From Desulfocapsa sp. (GTDB lineage: Bacteria; Desulfobacterota; Desulfobulbia; Desulfobulbales; Desulfocapsaceae), in assembly GCA_013792135.1 (NCBI GenBank), contig VMSP01000164.1, positions 1 to 64,000 of the forward strand: a stretch of DNA of 64,000 nucleotides. Direction: 5' to 3'. Below the pieces are notes generated by a model, which saw nothing but the letters and a program-made list of their open reading frames with translations, was not told where the DNA came from and searched no databases. This document shows positions 34,510 to 43,744 of the stretch, in pieces. Numbering within the stretch: position 1 is the first letter of the stretch; each line of letters begins with the position of its first letter. Both the position numbers and the translations under genes were made by a program.

Positions 34510-35178
34510 ATGATTGTCGCAGAACGAAAGCCAATGGCTGAAATTTTAGGAATGGTAAAGGATTGCTCCAAGGTTTTGGTTCTGGCCTGTCGCGGGTGCG
34601 TAACCGTTTGTTCAGCCGGTGGTGAACGCGAGGCCGCAGCCCTGGCCTCCTTGATCCGTCTTGGCATGAAGAAAGAAGGAAAAGCCATTCAGGTCATCGA
34701 AGGAAGCCTGGTCAGGCAGTGCGACAAGGAATATATCGATGCCATGGACGAATGGGATGGTCAATACGACGCCATTGTCTCCACGGCCTGTGGAGTCGGC
34801 GTCAACTTCATTGCCAATCTGCGCAAAGAAACTATGGTGTATCCAGCGCTTAACACCACTTTCTTCGGCGGTTCTGCCGAGCAGGGTATCTGGACGGAAC
34901 AATGCGCCGGCTGCGGCAACTGTGTCCTCCATCTCACCGGCGGTCTCTGCCCTGTAGCCCGATGCGCCAAAAGCCTGATGAACGGTCCCTGCGGTGGCTC
35001 AGTGGGTGGTAAATGTGAGATCAACAAAGACACCGAGTGCATCTGGCAGTCTATCCATGACCGCCTGGGCAGTTTTGGCAAGCAGTCGCAGATGGAAACA
35101 ATTGCCCCCATCCGTGACTGGTCAACAGCTGGTCATGGCGGCCCTCGCAAGACCGTACGTGACGACCTGACTCTATAA
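34510..35178 (+). CDS. MetV-like protein (methylenetetrahydrofolate reductase C-terminal, MTHFR_C domain)
   Basis: A 222-aa protein of the zinc/Fe-S MTHFR_C family (MetV of acetogens). Residues 25-105 include LVLACRGCVTVCSAGG and a CDKE loop. Residues 130-175 carry the cysteine cluster CAGCGNCVLHLTGGLCPVARC followed by NGPCGGSVGGKCE (key CxxCxxC...C). In acetogens MetV pairs with MetF for methylene-THF reduction. No metF gene is next to it here; the following gene is moeA. It is followed by a strong terminator, so it ends the operon. Confidence 0.86.
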   Translation: MIVAERKPMAEILGMVKDCSKVLVLACRGCVTVCSAGGEREAAALASLIRLGMKKEGKAIQVIEGSLVRQCDKEYIDAMDEWDGQYDAIVSTACGVGVNFIANLRKETMVYPALNTTFFGGSAEQGIWTEQCAGCGNCVLHLTGGLCPVARCAKSLMNGPCGGSVGGKCEINKDTECIWQSIHDRLGSFGKQSQMETIAPIRDWSTAGHGGPRKTVRDDLTL

Positions 35179-35261
35179 TGAGGATCTGATGGCATGGCCT
35201 GATGATTTCTGCCGAAAGCGACCTTGAAAACTCAGTAACTTCGAGGTAATTAAAAAAATAT

Positions 35262-35302
35262 AAAAAACGTTTTTGCCTTCAAATGCAGAAACGTTTTTTT
35301 TT
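35262..35302 (+). terminator. Rho-independent terminator of the MvhD-MetV operon
   Basis: The stem pairs 35264-35276 with 35285-35297 (about 13 bp with one G-U pair) around an 8-nt loop, followed by a run of nine T ending at 35302. Positioned about 85 bases after the MetV-like stop. Confidence 0.8.
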
Positions 35303-35334
35303 GTCCTCTTTCCCTCTTCTCCCCCAGCAAGATT

Positions 35335-36543
35335 ATGGATCAGCCCTCCACCCCTGACCTGCAGACAGCCCAGAGGCTTATCCTTGAACAGACCTCAACC
35401 CTACCTGCTCAGGCCATTCCTCTGGAAGAATCCCTTTACCGGACCCCCTCCCTTTCTCTGCCAGCCCTGCTCCCCTCACCCAGCTTCAATCATTCCACCC
35501 GTGACGGCTTTGTCTTAAGCGCAAGCCCGGATAGCCAGGGAAAATACCGTATAGCTGGTGAGATCCCTGCTGGGGATATCTGCAAAAACCATCTGACCAA
35601 AGGGGAGGCATGGCGGATTATGACCAGAGCCCAGCTTCCTACCGGTGGGGTCAAGGTCATCCCGCAGGAACAATGCACAGTCGAGGGTGACATCCTGCTC
35701 ATCTCTTCTAAAGGATTGCTGGCAAAGGATTCATTTATCCGAAAGCAGGGAAGTAATATTGCACAAGGAAAGGTTGTTGTTCCGGCCGGGACTCCTATCC
35801 AGCCTGAACATCAGGCACTGCTGGCTGGTGTCGGATATACCGAAATTCCTGTTCATCTTCGGCCCAAGGTCAGTTTTTTCTGCACCGGTAATGAACTTGT
35901 GGGGCCGACAGCTACAAAATTAAGCGGCCAGAAGGTTTCAGAAAATCGTTTCCTACTAAATAGCCTGATCCAACTCTTCGGGGCCATCCCCACCGACTGT
36001 GGTCTGGTCGGGGACAACAAGAACGAACTACACCGGGTCTTTGCCACCCTTGATTCCGATCAAACAGATGTTATTATTTCCACCGGCGGGATGGGGCCAG
36101 GGAAATACGATCTGCTGGAAGACGCCTTTATTGAGGCCGGGGGCCAGGTAATCTACAATGCCCTCAAGATACGCCCAGGGAAGGCCACTCTCTTTGGCAC
36201 GCTAGGCCAGAGTCTCTTCTTTGGCCTGCCAGGTCCGCCGCCAGCCGTACACCTGCTCTTTCATGAATTAGTGAGACCTGCCCTGCTTGCCTTGCAGGGA
36301 ATAAAACAGTGCCTCCCTGAAAGAATCAAAATTCGCCTAACAGAACATCTCACCTGTCCTGAAAAAAAAACTCCCTGTCTTAAGAGCGGTATCTTCCAAA
36401 TCAATCAGGGGATATGCACAGCCCGCTTAGCAAAGAAGAGTGAAGCGACGTCCTGCTACTTGGTCTGCCCTGCCCACCGCCAGCAATTCCACACAGGTGA
36501 ATGGATTCAGGCCCATTTAATCAATTCTCCCTTCCAAGGCTGA
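35335..36543 (+). CDS. moeA: Molybdopterin molybdenumtransferase (MoeA-like)
   Basis: A 402-aa enzyme that inserts molybdenum or tungsten into molybdopterin. Conserved points are STRDGFVL (the DGY/F motif, residues near 54), PTGGVKVIPQE, FFCTGNELVG and STGGMGPGKYDL (the GG-S/T-x-G-x-x-D motif with P and K variants near 245), then LPGPPPAV. Motifs in the active-site loop deviate slightly from the E. coli consensus, so a divergent MoeA is possible. It is alone, with its upstream boundary set by the terminator. Confidence 0.85.
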   Translation: MDQPSTPDLQTAQRLILEQTSTLPAQAIPLEESLYRTPSLSLPALLPSPSFNHSTRDGFVLSASPDSQGKYRIAGEIPAGDICKNHLTKGEAWRIMTRAQLPTGGVKVIPQEQCTVEGDILLISSKGLLAKDSFIRKQGSNIAQGKVVVPAGTPIQPEHQALLAGVGYTEIPVHLRPKVSFFCTGNELVGPTATKLSGQKVSENRFLLNSLIQLFGAIPTDCGLVGDNKNELHRVFATLDSDQTDVIISTGGMGPGKYDLLEDAFIEAGGQVIYNALKIRPGKATLFGTLGQSLFFGLPGPPPAVHLLFHELVRPALLALQGIKQCLPERIKIRLTEHLTCPEKKTPCLKSGIFQINQGICTARLAKKSEATSCYLVCPAHRQQFHTGEWIQAHLINSPFQG

Positions 36544-36724
36544 CATCGTTTATACCCATCCCTGCTCTTCCTGAATGCGAGACAATAACGTACCAATGAG
36601 CTTGTCTCTCAGCATCCACTTCGATATGTGTTCGAACACCAGTTGCCCTAATGGCATCACACGTCATAGAAAAAAACTCGGAACGACCTCTTGAATACGA
36701 CCGCGCTTTTACGCTCTTCAACAT
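36521..36724 (-). CDS. Uncertain small ORF
   Basis: A minus-strand frame of about 67 aa starting at an ATG at 36724, with no ribosome-binding site and a 22-bp overlap with the 3' end of moeA. The sequence (for example TCDAIRATGVRTHIEVDAE) is soluble and not obviously random, but no family is recognised. It could be a fragment of a lost gene. Confidence 0.25.
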   Translation of the reverse strand: MLKSVKARSYSRGRSEFFSMTCDAIRATGVRTHIEVDAERQAHWYVIVSHSGRAGMGINDVSLGREN

Positions 36725-36955
36725 GTTTGAATTACAATACAAACACCTTTCAACAAACTGATCCTGAAAGCAATCAAGGATATCATCTTTAAAAAGAAAT
36801 CAGCTACACCTTGCAATACACAACCACAGATATTATTGTCATCAATAGTTAGGATTAAATATCATTCCCACAAATTCTTCATTCCTTAAAGCTGATATCT
36901 AAACCATCGGTGTTGAAAAGCTCCATAATGGCACAATAAACAAAGGGAGAGTATT
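36544..36955. other. Intergenic region upstream of the multihaem cytochrome
   Basis: About 410 bases, AT-rich in its right half. Apart from the doubtful small ORF at 36521-36724 I see no gene. No clear consensus promoter for the cytochrome was found; a GGGAG ribosome-binding site precedes its start. Confidence 0.4.
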
Positions 36956-38497
36956 ATGAATAGGTGTAGTCAAAAAAATAATCTATTGAAACGCATTATT
37001 CCTTTGCAGGCAAAAGTAGCCATCCCTATTTTCAGTATTATCTTCCTGCTGGCCATACCCAATCTTGTCCAAGCCAAATCTAATCTGTTTCTCTTCCTTC
37101 CGGCAATAATTGGGAACGGACATAATTCTGCTCCTCCCCCAGGAATTGGGGTTTTAGCACCTCCAGGTTTAGGAACGCCGCCGAAAGGGAATGGACAATA
37201 CACTCTTATTGCCTGGAACGATCTTGGAATGCACTGCATGGATCCCAGTTTTGAGGATTTCTCAATTTTACCTCCCTACAATACCTTGTGGGCTCAGGTT
37301 ATTCGTCGTGGCGACGGACCTGCCATTGTCACCTCGAATATCACTGTCGAATATCGAATCCTTGGCAATACCCGTTCTGACAACAAAACAAACTTCTGGC
37401 AATATGCGCAAAAACTTTTTGGGGTATCCCTTGCCCCCAATATTGGTCTTAAAGGGAATGGTCTCAGTGGCCGCATGAAAGTGGACACTGACCATTTCGT
37501 TGCCGAGGCAATCCCGCTCACCGAATATCTGGACAGCAACACGACCACACCCTATCCCTATCAGGTGGCAGAACTCGTGGCTAAAGACAGCAGCGGTCAC
37601 ATTTTAGCCAGCACCCAGACTGTGGCTCCTGTTTCCACCGAGCTACACTGCGAAACCTGTCATGGTGACAACGGTTCTGCAAATCATGGTATTGCCACGG
37701 GCGTGGTGAAACAGAACATTCTCACACTCCATGATCAAAATCACTCTACCAACCTCATGGCTCAACGGCCTGTACTCTGTGCCAACTGTCACAGTTCAAA
37801 TGCCCTTGGTACTGCCGGAAAGCCAGGTATTCCAAATCTATCCAACGCCATCCACGGAAAACATGCGAGTGCGGGCATTGATGATGGAACAATGGAGGGA
37901 ACTTGCTATGCCTGTCATCCAGGTGCTCAGACTAAATGTCTACGGGGAGCCATGTTTCTGGCAGGTAAAACCTGCTATGACTGTCACGGCAACCTCACAG
38001 CTGTAGCCAACTCCAACCGCAGGCCCTGGATTGATGAACCGCGCTGTGACCAATGCCATGACGCCGCACACGGTGAAAATAGTGGCACCCTATACCGCTT
38101 CTCTAAAGGACATCAAGGTATCTACTGCCAGGCATGCCACGGCAGTCAACATGCTATAACCCCTTCAAGGGAAAAAAATGACAACATCCAGGCAATTTTA
38201 CTCCAAGGCCATGCAGGAACAATTGATACCTGCACTGTCTGCCATGTAACTCAACCTTCTTTTGGTGGTCCCCACAATGATATCATGCACCCAATTGGCC
38301 AGACTTGGGTTAGTGGGCATCAACACGCTAATAAAAGCACTTGTGCCCAATGCCATGGAACAACAAGCGCTGGAACCCCATACAGCGCGGTAAAGGTTGC
38401 TGAAACCATCAATGCAGGTGAGTATGGGATTAAACACTGGGCGGCGGGTTATCAAGTAAGTTGCTGGAGCTGTCATAATAGTCCCAATCCTGACTAA
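36956..38497 (+). CDS. Nine-CXXCH multihaem c-type cytochrome
   Basis: A 513-aa exported protein. A long N-terminal region with a signal segment (VAIPIFSIIFLLAIPNLVQA) precedes a domain with LGMHCMDPSFEDFSILPPYNT, known in deltaproteobacterial cytochromes, without haem motifs. From about residue 233, nine CXXCH sites follow: CETCH, CANCH, CYACH, CYDCH, CDQCH, CQACH, CTVCH, CAQCH and CWSCH. It should bind up to nine covalent haems in the periplasm or at the outer surface and transfer electrons. It stands alone; the redox partner is unknown. The count is by direct reading. Confidence 0.9.
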   Translation: MNRCSQKNNLLKRIIPLQAKVAIPIFSIIFLLAIPNLVQAKSNLFLFLPAIIGNGHNSAPPPGIGVLAPPGLGTPPKGNGQYTLIAWNDLGMHCMDPSFEDFSILPPYNTLWAQVIRRGDGPAIVTSNITVEYRILGNTRSDNKTNFWQYAQKLFGVSLAPNIGLKGNGLSGRMKVDTDHFVAEAIPLTEYLDSNTTTPYPYQVAELVAKDSSGHILASTQTVAPVSTELHCETCHGDNGSANHGIATGVVKQNILTLHDQNHSTNLMAQRPVLCANCHSSNALGTAGKPGIPNLSNAIHGKHASAGIDDGTMEGTCYACHPGAQTKCLRGAMFLAGKTCYDCHGNLTAVANSNRRPWIDEPRCDQCHDAAHGENSGTLYRFSKGHQGIYCQACHGSQHAITPSREKNDNIQAILLQGHAGTIDTCTVCHVTQPSFGGPHNDIMHPIGQTWVSGHQHANKSTCAQCHGTTSAGTPYSAVKVAETINAGEYGIKHWAAGYQVSCWSCHNSPNPD

Positions 38498-38534
38498 ATC
38501 ATCTTGGATTTACACAAAAAGCTCTACAGCCAGG

Positions 38535-38570
38535 CATATTATGAGAGAGATACATCTCTCCCATAATATG
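38535..38570. terminator. 16-bp inverted repeat between convergent genes
   Basis: Arms 38535-38550 and 38555-38570 pair with one mismatch around TACA. It lies between the stops of the cytochrome and mtgA genes and probably acts as a bidirectional terminator, although no long T-run follows. Confidence 0.5.
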
Positions 38571-38587
38571 TAACTTGGACAAGAGAA

Positions 38588-39352
38588 TTAGTCCCCCCTG
38601 TACTTGCCGGTTCTCTTGCTGCTCTTTAATTCTTTATCAGGCCTGATAAGTTGTTTCAGATATGCGCCGCCGCCCATGAGTTTCATCTGGCGCTCGATGT
38701 GCCTGGCGCGACTGAGGATATAGCTTGTTGGATGATCGAGGTCAGAACGCAGAGGACTGGGCAGGATTGCGGCAAGTAGCGCTGCATCAGGTGAGGTCAG
38801 CCTGATGGCTGACTTATGAAAATAGGTACGGCTGGCAGCCTCAACCCCAAAGATCCCTGGACCGAACTCCGCCACATTAAGATAGACCTCAAGGATCCGC
38901 TGTTTCGGCCACAATCCTTCAAGTAGCAAGGTAAACCAGGCCTCAACCCCTTTACGAAAAAAGGTTCGTCCCGGCCAGAGATAGAGATTTTTAGCCACCT
39001 GTTGCGAGATGGTGCTTGCCCCAAGTGGCCGACGTCGATGCTGGTTCGCCTGCCAGGCCTTGCCCATGGCGTCAAAATCAAAACCATCATGCTCAAAAAA
39101 CTTCTGATCTTCAGCGGCAATCACCGCCAGTGGGGCATACAAAGAGATTTGATCCAGACCGACCCAGGTATGGACCAATCGATACCCTTGATCACCCTGC
39201 CATTTTGCTGTTATCTGACGCTGGATCATCAGAGAGCTCAAGGGCAGAGGCACCCAGCGAAACAAAAGGGTCAGAACGACACTTACAGCCAGAAAGAGAC
39301 CAACACCTTGCAAAAATATGCGCCGGAGCGCACGCAGACTGACGAATCTCAC
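38588..39352 (-). CDS. mtgA: Monofunctional peptidoglycan glycosyltransferase
   Basis: A 254-aa membrane-anchored transglycosylase (GT51) polymerising lipid II. It has an N-terminal anchor (VGLFLAVSVVLTLLFRW) and GT51 motifs VIAAEDQKFFEHDGFD (catalytic Glu near residue 82), GASTISQQVAKNLYLWPGRTFFRK-type motif 2 (key GASTISQQ..KN) and RILEVYLNVAEFGPGIFG-type motif 3. It overlaps the manC stop by 4 bp (ATGA), so it is translated with the mannose-nucleotide genes. Confidence 0.94.
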   Translation of the reverse strand: MRFVSLRALRRIFLQGVGLFLAVSVVLTLLFRWVPLPLSSLMIQRQITAKWQGDQGYRLVHTWVGLDQISLYAPLAVIAAEDQKFFEHDGFDFDAMGKAWQANQHRRRPLGASTISQQVAKNLYLWPGRTFFRKGVEAWFTLLLEGLWPKQRILEVYLNVAEFGPGIFGVEAASRTYFHKSAIRLTSPDAALLAAILPSPLRSDLDHPTSYILSRARHIERQMKLMGGGAYLKQLIRPDKELKSSKRTGKYRGD

Positions 39353-40782
39353 TCAGCCTCTGTCACCTCTTCCCGGGCCCCCCGTCCATAATCATCATCA
39401 AAACGGACGATATCGTCCTCACCCAGATAACTGCCATTCTGCACCTCTATGAGCTCCAGGCCAATAACTCCTGGATTTTCCAGCCTATGCTGAACGCCGG
39501 ACGGGATATAGGTCGACTGGTTCTCATGTAATAAAAAGGTCTCATCACCATTGGTGATCCGGGCAGTCCCGGTGACAATCACCCAGTGTTCATGCCGATG
39601 GTGATGCATCTGCAGAGAAAGCTTTTTCCCGGGATAGACCGTTATCCGCTTGATCTGATACCGTGGCTGCTGCTCAAGGACTGTATAACTACCCCAAGGA
39701 CGAAAAACAGTGCGGTGAATCCTGAATTCATCACGCTGTTTTTTCTTCAGCCTGGTCACGATCTTTTTCACATCCTGTGACCGGGACAGAGGCGCCACCA
39801 GAACCGCATCGGCGGTCTCAACCACCAGCGTGTCTTCAAGGCCAACAGTTGCCACCAACTTACTTTCTGAACGGACCATACAATTCCTGGTCTCTTCCAG
39901 AATCACATCCCCAACAGTGACATTTCCCTGGTCATCCTTGCTGGAAATCTCCCACAAAGCCTTCCATGAACCGATATCACTCCAGTCAAGATTTGCCGCC
40001 ACTACCGCTGCTTTGTCGGTCTTTTCCATCAAAGCATAATCTATGGAGTCACTGGGAGAGCTGGCCATGGCTTTGCTGTCCAGGCGAAAGAATTTTCCAT
40101 CACGCATACCATGGCGCACAGCTTCTGCCATGGCGGTGAGCATCTCCGGAGCATGGATTTCCATCTCCTCACGAAAGGTTTTGATGGAAAAAGCAAACAT
40201 CCCACTATTCCAGAAGTAATTTCCACTCTGAACATAGTCCATAGCCGTAGCTAAATCAGGCTTTTCCTTAAACGAAAGGACAGATCCGCCCTCTCCCCGT
40301 TCTATGTAGCCATAGCCTGTTTCCGGACTCTGCGGTTCAATCCCGAAGGTAACAATGGCCCCATCAGCGGCCAGCTCCGCCGCCTTCCGCACCGCCTCGG
40401 CAAATGCTTCCTGACGCAGGATCAGATGATCGGCAGGCAGCACCAGAACGATGGTGTCATCATCGTCTGTCAGGGCGCAGAATTCCACGGCCCCACACAC
40501 TGCAGGCGCTGTATTCCTCCCCAGAGGTTCAAGAAGAATGGAATACGCTGAAACAACCCCCAGGGCATCAATCTGACTGCGGGTGATAAAACGATGTTCC
40601 TCACCGACCACCACCACAGGGGCCAGCACATCCGCAAGTTGACAGACCCGCAGTACCGTGGTCTGGAGCAATGAGGTCTCATCAATCAAGGGCAGAAGCT
40701 GCTTGGGATACAATTCCCGGGACAGGGGCCACAGTCTGGACCCGGTGCCACCGGCCAGGATTACGGGTTGGATTTTATACAC
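39349..40782 (-). CDS. manC: Mannose-1-phosphate guanylyltransferase / mannose-6-phosphate isomerase
   Basis: A 477-aa bifunctional type II PMI-GMP making GDP-mannose for polysaccharide or LPS synthesis. The start is a GTG at 40782 with AAGGAG at good spacing. The pyrophosphorylase signature GGTGSRLWPLSRELYPKQ is at residues 11-28. The isomerase part lies at the C-terminus as a cupin (GKKLSLQMHHHRHEHWVIVTG, key His residues). It pairs with the manB-type mutase 37 bp upstream. No glycosyltransferases using GDP-mannose adjoin it. Confidence 0.94.
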   Translation of the reverse strand: MYKIQPVILAGGTGSRLWPLSRELYPKQLLPLIDETSLLQTTVLRVCQLADVLAPVVVVGEEHRFITRSQIDALGVVSAYSILLEPLGRNTAPAVCGAVEFCALTDDDDTIVLVLPADHLILRQEAFAEAVRKAAELAADGAIVTFGIEPQSPETGYGYIERGEGGSVLSFKEKPDLATAMDYVQSGNYFWNSGMFAFSIKTFREEMEIHAPEMLTAMAEAVRHGMRDGKFFRLDSKAMASSPSDSIDYALMEKTDKAAVVAANLDWSDIGSWKALWEISSKDDQGNVTVGDVILEETRNCMVRSESKLVATVGLEDTLVVETADAVLVAPLSRSQDVKKIVTRLKKKQRDEFRIHRTVFRPWGSYTVLEQQPRYQIKRITVYPGKKLSLQMHHHRHEHWVIVTGTARITNGDETFLLHENQSTYIPSGVQHRLENPGVIGLELIEVQNGSYLGEDDIVRFDDDYGRGAREEVTEAE

Positions 40783-40819
40783 GTTGTTTCTCCTTAAGAT
40801 TGGCTGTCACCATTCTGCC

Positions 40820-42205
40820 TTATTCTTTCGATTCTCTGTTATCGCTGATCAGGGCCAGCAGCTCCCTGGTTTTTTCTGCAAGCAACGCAGGATCATTGCG
40901 GCTCTCCACATTCAAGCGGAGCAGTGGTTCAGTATTTGATTTGCGGATATTAAACCGAAACTTGGGAAAAGTCACACTCAGACCGTCGGTATCATCCTCT
41001 TCCCCTTGAGAAAATCGCGCCTTGACCCGGGCAATGGCCGCATCAGGGTCATCCACCACACTATTGATCTCACCTGAGACCGGATAGGCCGCCATCCGGT
41101 CTTTCACCAGACTGGCAAGGGTCGTCGATTTCCTGTTCAGGAGCGTGCAGATCAACAGCCAAGGGATCATCCCGGAATCACAATAGCCGAAATCCCGGAA
41201 ATAATGATGGGCGGACATCTCGCCGCCATAAATCGCATCCTCCTGCCGCATTCGCTCCTTGATAAAGGCATGGCCGGTCCGGGTCATCACCGGGATGCCG
41301 CTCGCACCCTGCACCAGCTCCTGGGTATTCCAGATCAGACGCGGATCATGGAGAATCTTGCCGCCCGGCTCCTGGGTGAGGAGTTCCAGGGCCAGCAGGC
41401 CGACAATATAATATCCCTCAATAAAATTACCATGGGCGTCCCAGAAAAAACAGCGATCAAAATCACCATCCCAGGCAATGCCCAGATCCGCCCCATGCTC
41501 ACGCACCAGCCTCCCGGTCTCTTCCCGTTTTTCCGGGAGCAGGGGGTTGGGGACGCCATGGGGAAAGGTGCCGTCCGGCTCATGAAAGGCCTTGATAAAG
41601 GTAAAGGGCAGCTCCGGCTCCAACAGATCAATGATAGCCCCGGCACAGCCATTACCACTGTTGACCACCAGCTTCAAGGGTTTCAGAGCACCCTTGTCCA
41701 CATAGCCAAGGAGGTGTTTGATATAGCTTTGCTTTCCTGAGACTGGACTCCGCTTTCCCTTTGTCACCGACAACTCAGGCAGCCTGCCGCTGACAATCAT
41801 CTCTGCCATTGCCTTCAGTCCCGACTCGCCGGTCACAGGCCGCGCCCCTTGGGTCACAATCTTCATGCCGTTATAATCAGCCGGATTATGACTGGCAGTG
41901 ACCACAATCCCGCCATCTACCCCTTCCTGCTCCAGACTGAAGGCCGCGTGATAGATCTCTTCGGTGCCGCACAGACCCAGATCGAGGACATCGACCCCTG
42001 AATCCAGCAGCCCGGAGATCAGGGCCTCGGTCAATGACGCACTGCTCAAACGAATATCGCATCCAACCGCCACCTTCCGCGCCGCAAAGAGCGCGGCAAA
42101 GGCCCGACCGATGTCTCGCGCCAACTGCGGATTGAGCTCATCGGGCACCCTGCCCCGGATGTCATAGGCCTTGAAACAGGCCGGTATGGGTATCATACTT
42201 TCCAT
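40820..42205 (-). CDS. manB: Phosphomannomutase/phosphoglucomutase
   Basis: A 461-aa alpha-D-phosphohexomutase of the AlgC/ManB class converting mannose-6-phosphate to mannose-1-phosphate. The catalytic phosphoserine loop is VTASHNPADYNGMKI (residues near 100-115). The metal loop is DGDFDRC (near 240). The sugar-binding GEMSAHHYF and the C-terminal phosphate site RKSNTEPLLRLN are present. It forms an operon with manC. All four domain signatures are intact. Confidence 0.94.
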   Translation of the reverse strand: MESMIPIPACFKAYDIRGRVPDELNPQLARDIGRAFAALFAARKVAVGCDIRLSSASLTEALISGLLDSGVDVLDLGLCGTEEIYHAAFSLEQEGVDGGIVVTASHNPADYNGMKIVTQGARPVTGESGLKAMAEMIVSGRLPELSVTKGKRSPVSGKQSYIKHLLGYVDKGALKPLKLVVNSGNGCAGAIIDLLEPELPFTFIKAFHEPDGTFPHGVPNPLLPEKREETGRLVREHGADLGIAWDGDFDRCFFWDAHGNFIEGYYIVGLLALELLTQEPGGKILHDPRLIWNTQELVQGASGIPVMTRTGHAFIKERMRQEDAIYGGEMSAHHYFRDFGYCDSGMIPWLLICTLLNRKSTTLASLVKDRMAAYPVSGEINSVVDDPDAAIARVKARFSQGEEDDTDGLSVTFPKFRFNIRKSNTEPLLRLNVESRNDPALLAEKTRELLALISDNRESKE

Positions 42206-42262
42206 TGGATTGTTCCCTTTGTATCAAAATTAACCATGACAATCATCATTTGCCAATCCGGC

Positions 42263-43051
42263 CTACGAGGCCAATTGCACCAGTTCTACCGCGCCCATCG
42301 CGCCCAGCACTTCACCGCAGATCACCACGGCCCCTTCGATCCCCTCAATTTCCTTCGCCTTTGCCAGTGCCCGTTCGACGCCGGCTTTGGCACTGAGCGT
42401 TGCACCCACCTCGTTGCCCAGACGGGTTGCCACCGCATCGGCCAGGGCGGTTGACCTGGCCACAACAGTTACCGAATCGGCCTTACCAAAACTAAGAGAA
42501 TGACCCACTGTCCCTGATGAGGTACAAACCCCGATCGGCATCAGGGAGGGGAGAAGACGCAGGCCAACCTTGTAACTCAATGGTGACTGCCCGGCAAAGA
42601 TGGCCACTGAACATTCCTTGAGCCGCTGCACATAGATGTCCCCGCCATTTTCAACAATGATCTCCTGAACCCCTTCCGCGACCAGCGCCTTGCCCACGAA
42701 CTCGGAAAGAACCCCAGCCACCGCAGCCATGGGGCCGACCCCTGCCTTTAAACCTGCGGCAAGCATCTCCCGCACTAAAGGTGGTGCCATAAAATCTATG
42801 GGCAGAGGATCAAGCGTTGCTAAAAACTGTGGATGCTTTACAATATAATTTTCAAGTTGCAGACGATACTGAAGAACAAGCTCTGTTGCTCGCTCTTTCA
42901 CATCAAAAGTGGCGATTTTTGTGGCAAGGATCTGAAGATCTGTCTCCTGAATCTGTACCTGGATTGCGACGAGCTCTCCCTGATCAGGAAACTGGCGATA
43001 CGTCCGCATACGGTATGATTCCGGTTTTTTGAGGCGTCTTCCTGCTTTCAT
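42263..43051 (-). CDS. UPF0280 family protein (ApbE-like fold)
   Basis: A 262-aa protein starting MKAGRRLKKPESYRMRTYR at 43051. The open frame continues 369 bases upstream, over the start of the divergent gene, but that part has no family similarity. Signature segments are IVENGGDIYV, CTSSGTVGHSLSFGKADSVTV-type (key CTSSGT..HS...G.AD) and DAVATRLGN. The family is distantly related to the FAD-transferring ApbE enzymes; its biochemical role is not established. Located downstream of no partner; 57 bp before manB. Confidence 0.85.
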   Translation of the reverse strand: MKAGRRLKKPESYRMRTYRQFPDQGELVAIQVQIQETDLQILATKIATFDVKERATELVLQYRLQLENYIVKHPQFLATLDPLPIDFMAPPLVREMLAAGLKAGVGPMAAVAGVLSEFVGKALVAEGVQEIIVENGGDIYVQRLKECSVAIFAGQSPLSYKVGLRLLPSLMPIGVCTSSGTVGHSLSFGKADSVTVVARSTALADAVATRLGNEVGATLSAKAGVERALAKAKEIEGIEGAVVICGEVLGAMGAVELVQLAS

Positions 43052-43105
43052 GTGCGATTCCTGACTGCTGTTTTCTTTACCTGCAAATTTACAATACGAT
43101 TGACG

Positions 43106-43744
43106 ATGCCGGTTCAACCAGATCTTGTCCTTCTTTTCACCCGCTACCCCGAACTTGGAAGGTGTAAAACCCGTCTTATTCCAGCGCTGGGACGGATCGG
43201 GGCAACACGTCTCCACCAAGAGATGACCCAGCGAATAGTTGCCCAACTGACTAGGCTTGCCGTCATCCACCCGCATTATCTGGAGATCCACTATGACGGT
43301 GGAACCGAAGAGCAGATGCGTTCCTGGCTGGGCAGTGACTATCACTATCGGAAACAGACGAATGGGGACATCGGCTGCCGTATGCAGGCTGCCATCAGCA
43401 GTCACCTTGGCCGAATGCACCGCCTGCTCCTCATCGGCTCTGACTGCCCTGATCTTAGCGCGGACATCATGAAAGAAGCCTTTGCCGCCCTGACCACCTA
43501 CGATCTGACCTTAGGCCCTGCCTGCGATGGCGGCTATTACCTTATCGGGACTCGTCAAGAGTCGTCAACTATTATCACTCAGACCCTGTTTCAGGATATC
43601 CCCTGGAGCACGAATGATGTTTATACTCTCACAAAAACACGAGCAGAACAGCACCAACTGCGCTGCCATTCCCTGACCAGACTCCATGACATCGATACCC
43701 CTGCAGACCTTAGACATTTCGATTATCATCCCCACCCTGAATGA
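43106..43744 (+). CDS. TIGR04282/DUF2064 family glycosyltransferase-like protein
   Basis: A 212-aa nucleotidyltransferase-like protein. The start is chosen at MPVQPDLVLLFTRYPELG (43106). Motifs: LLFTRYPELGRCKTRLIPALG (key RYPE.G..KTRL), LIGSDCPDLSADIM (metal-binding Asp) and LGPACDGGYYLIG. Family members are usually paired with TIGR04283 glycosyltransferases, as here, where the next gene overlaps it by 59 bp. The pair has been linked to arsenosugar or other glycan biosynthesis, but the substrate here is not known. Confidence 0.88.
   Translation: MPVQPDLVLLFTRYPELGRCKTRLIPALGRIGATRLHQEMTQRIVAQLTRLAVIHPHYLEIHYDGGTEEQMRSWLGSDYHYRKQTNGDIGCRMQAAISSHLGRMHRLLLIGSDCPDLSADIMKEAFAALTTYDLTLGPACDGGYYLIGTRQESSTIITQTLFQDIPWSTNDVYTLTKTRAEQHQLRCHSLTRLHDIDTPADLRHFDYHPHPE

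Noticed and set aside
43052-43420. N-terminal extension of the UPF0280 frame (minus strand)
   Set aside because: It overlaps the divergent DUF2064 gene and shows no family similarity; the ATG at 43051 matches the known start of the family.
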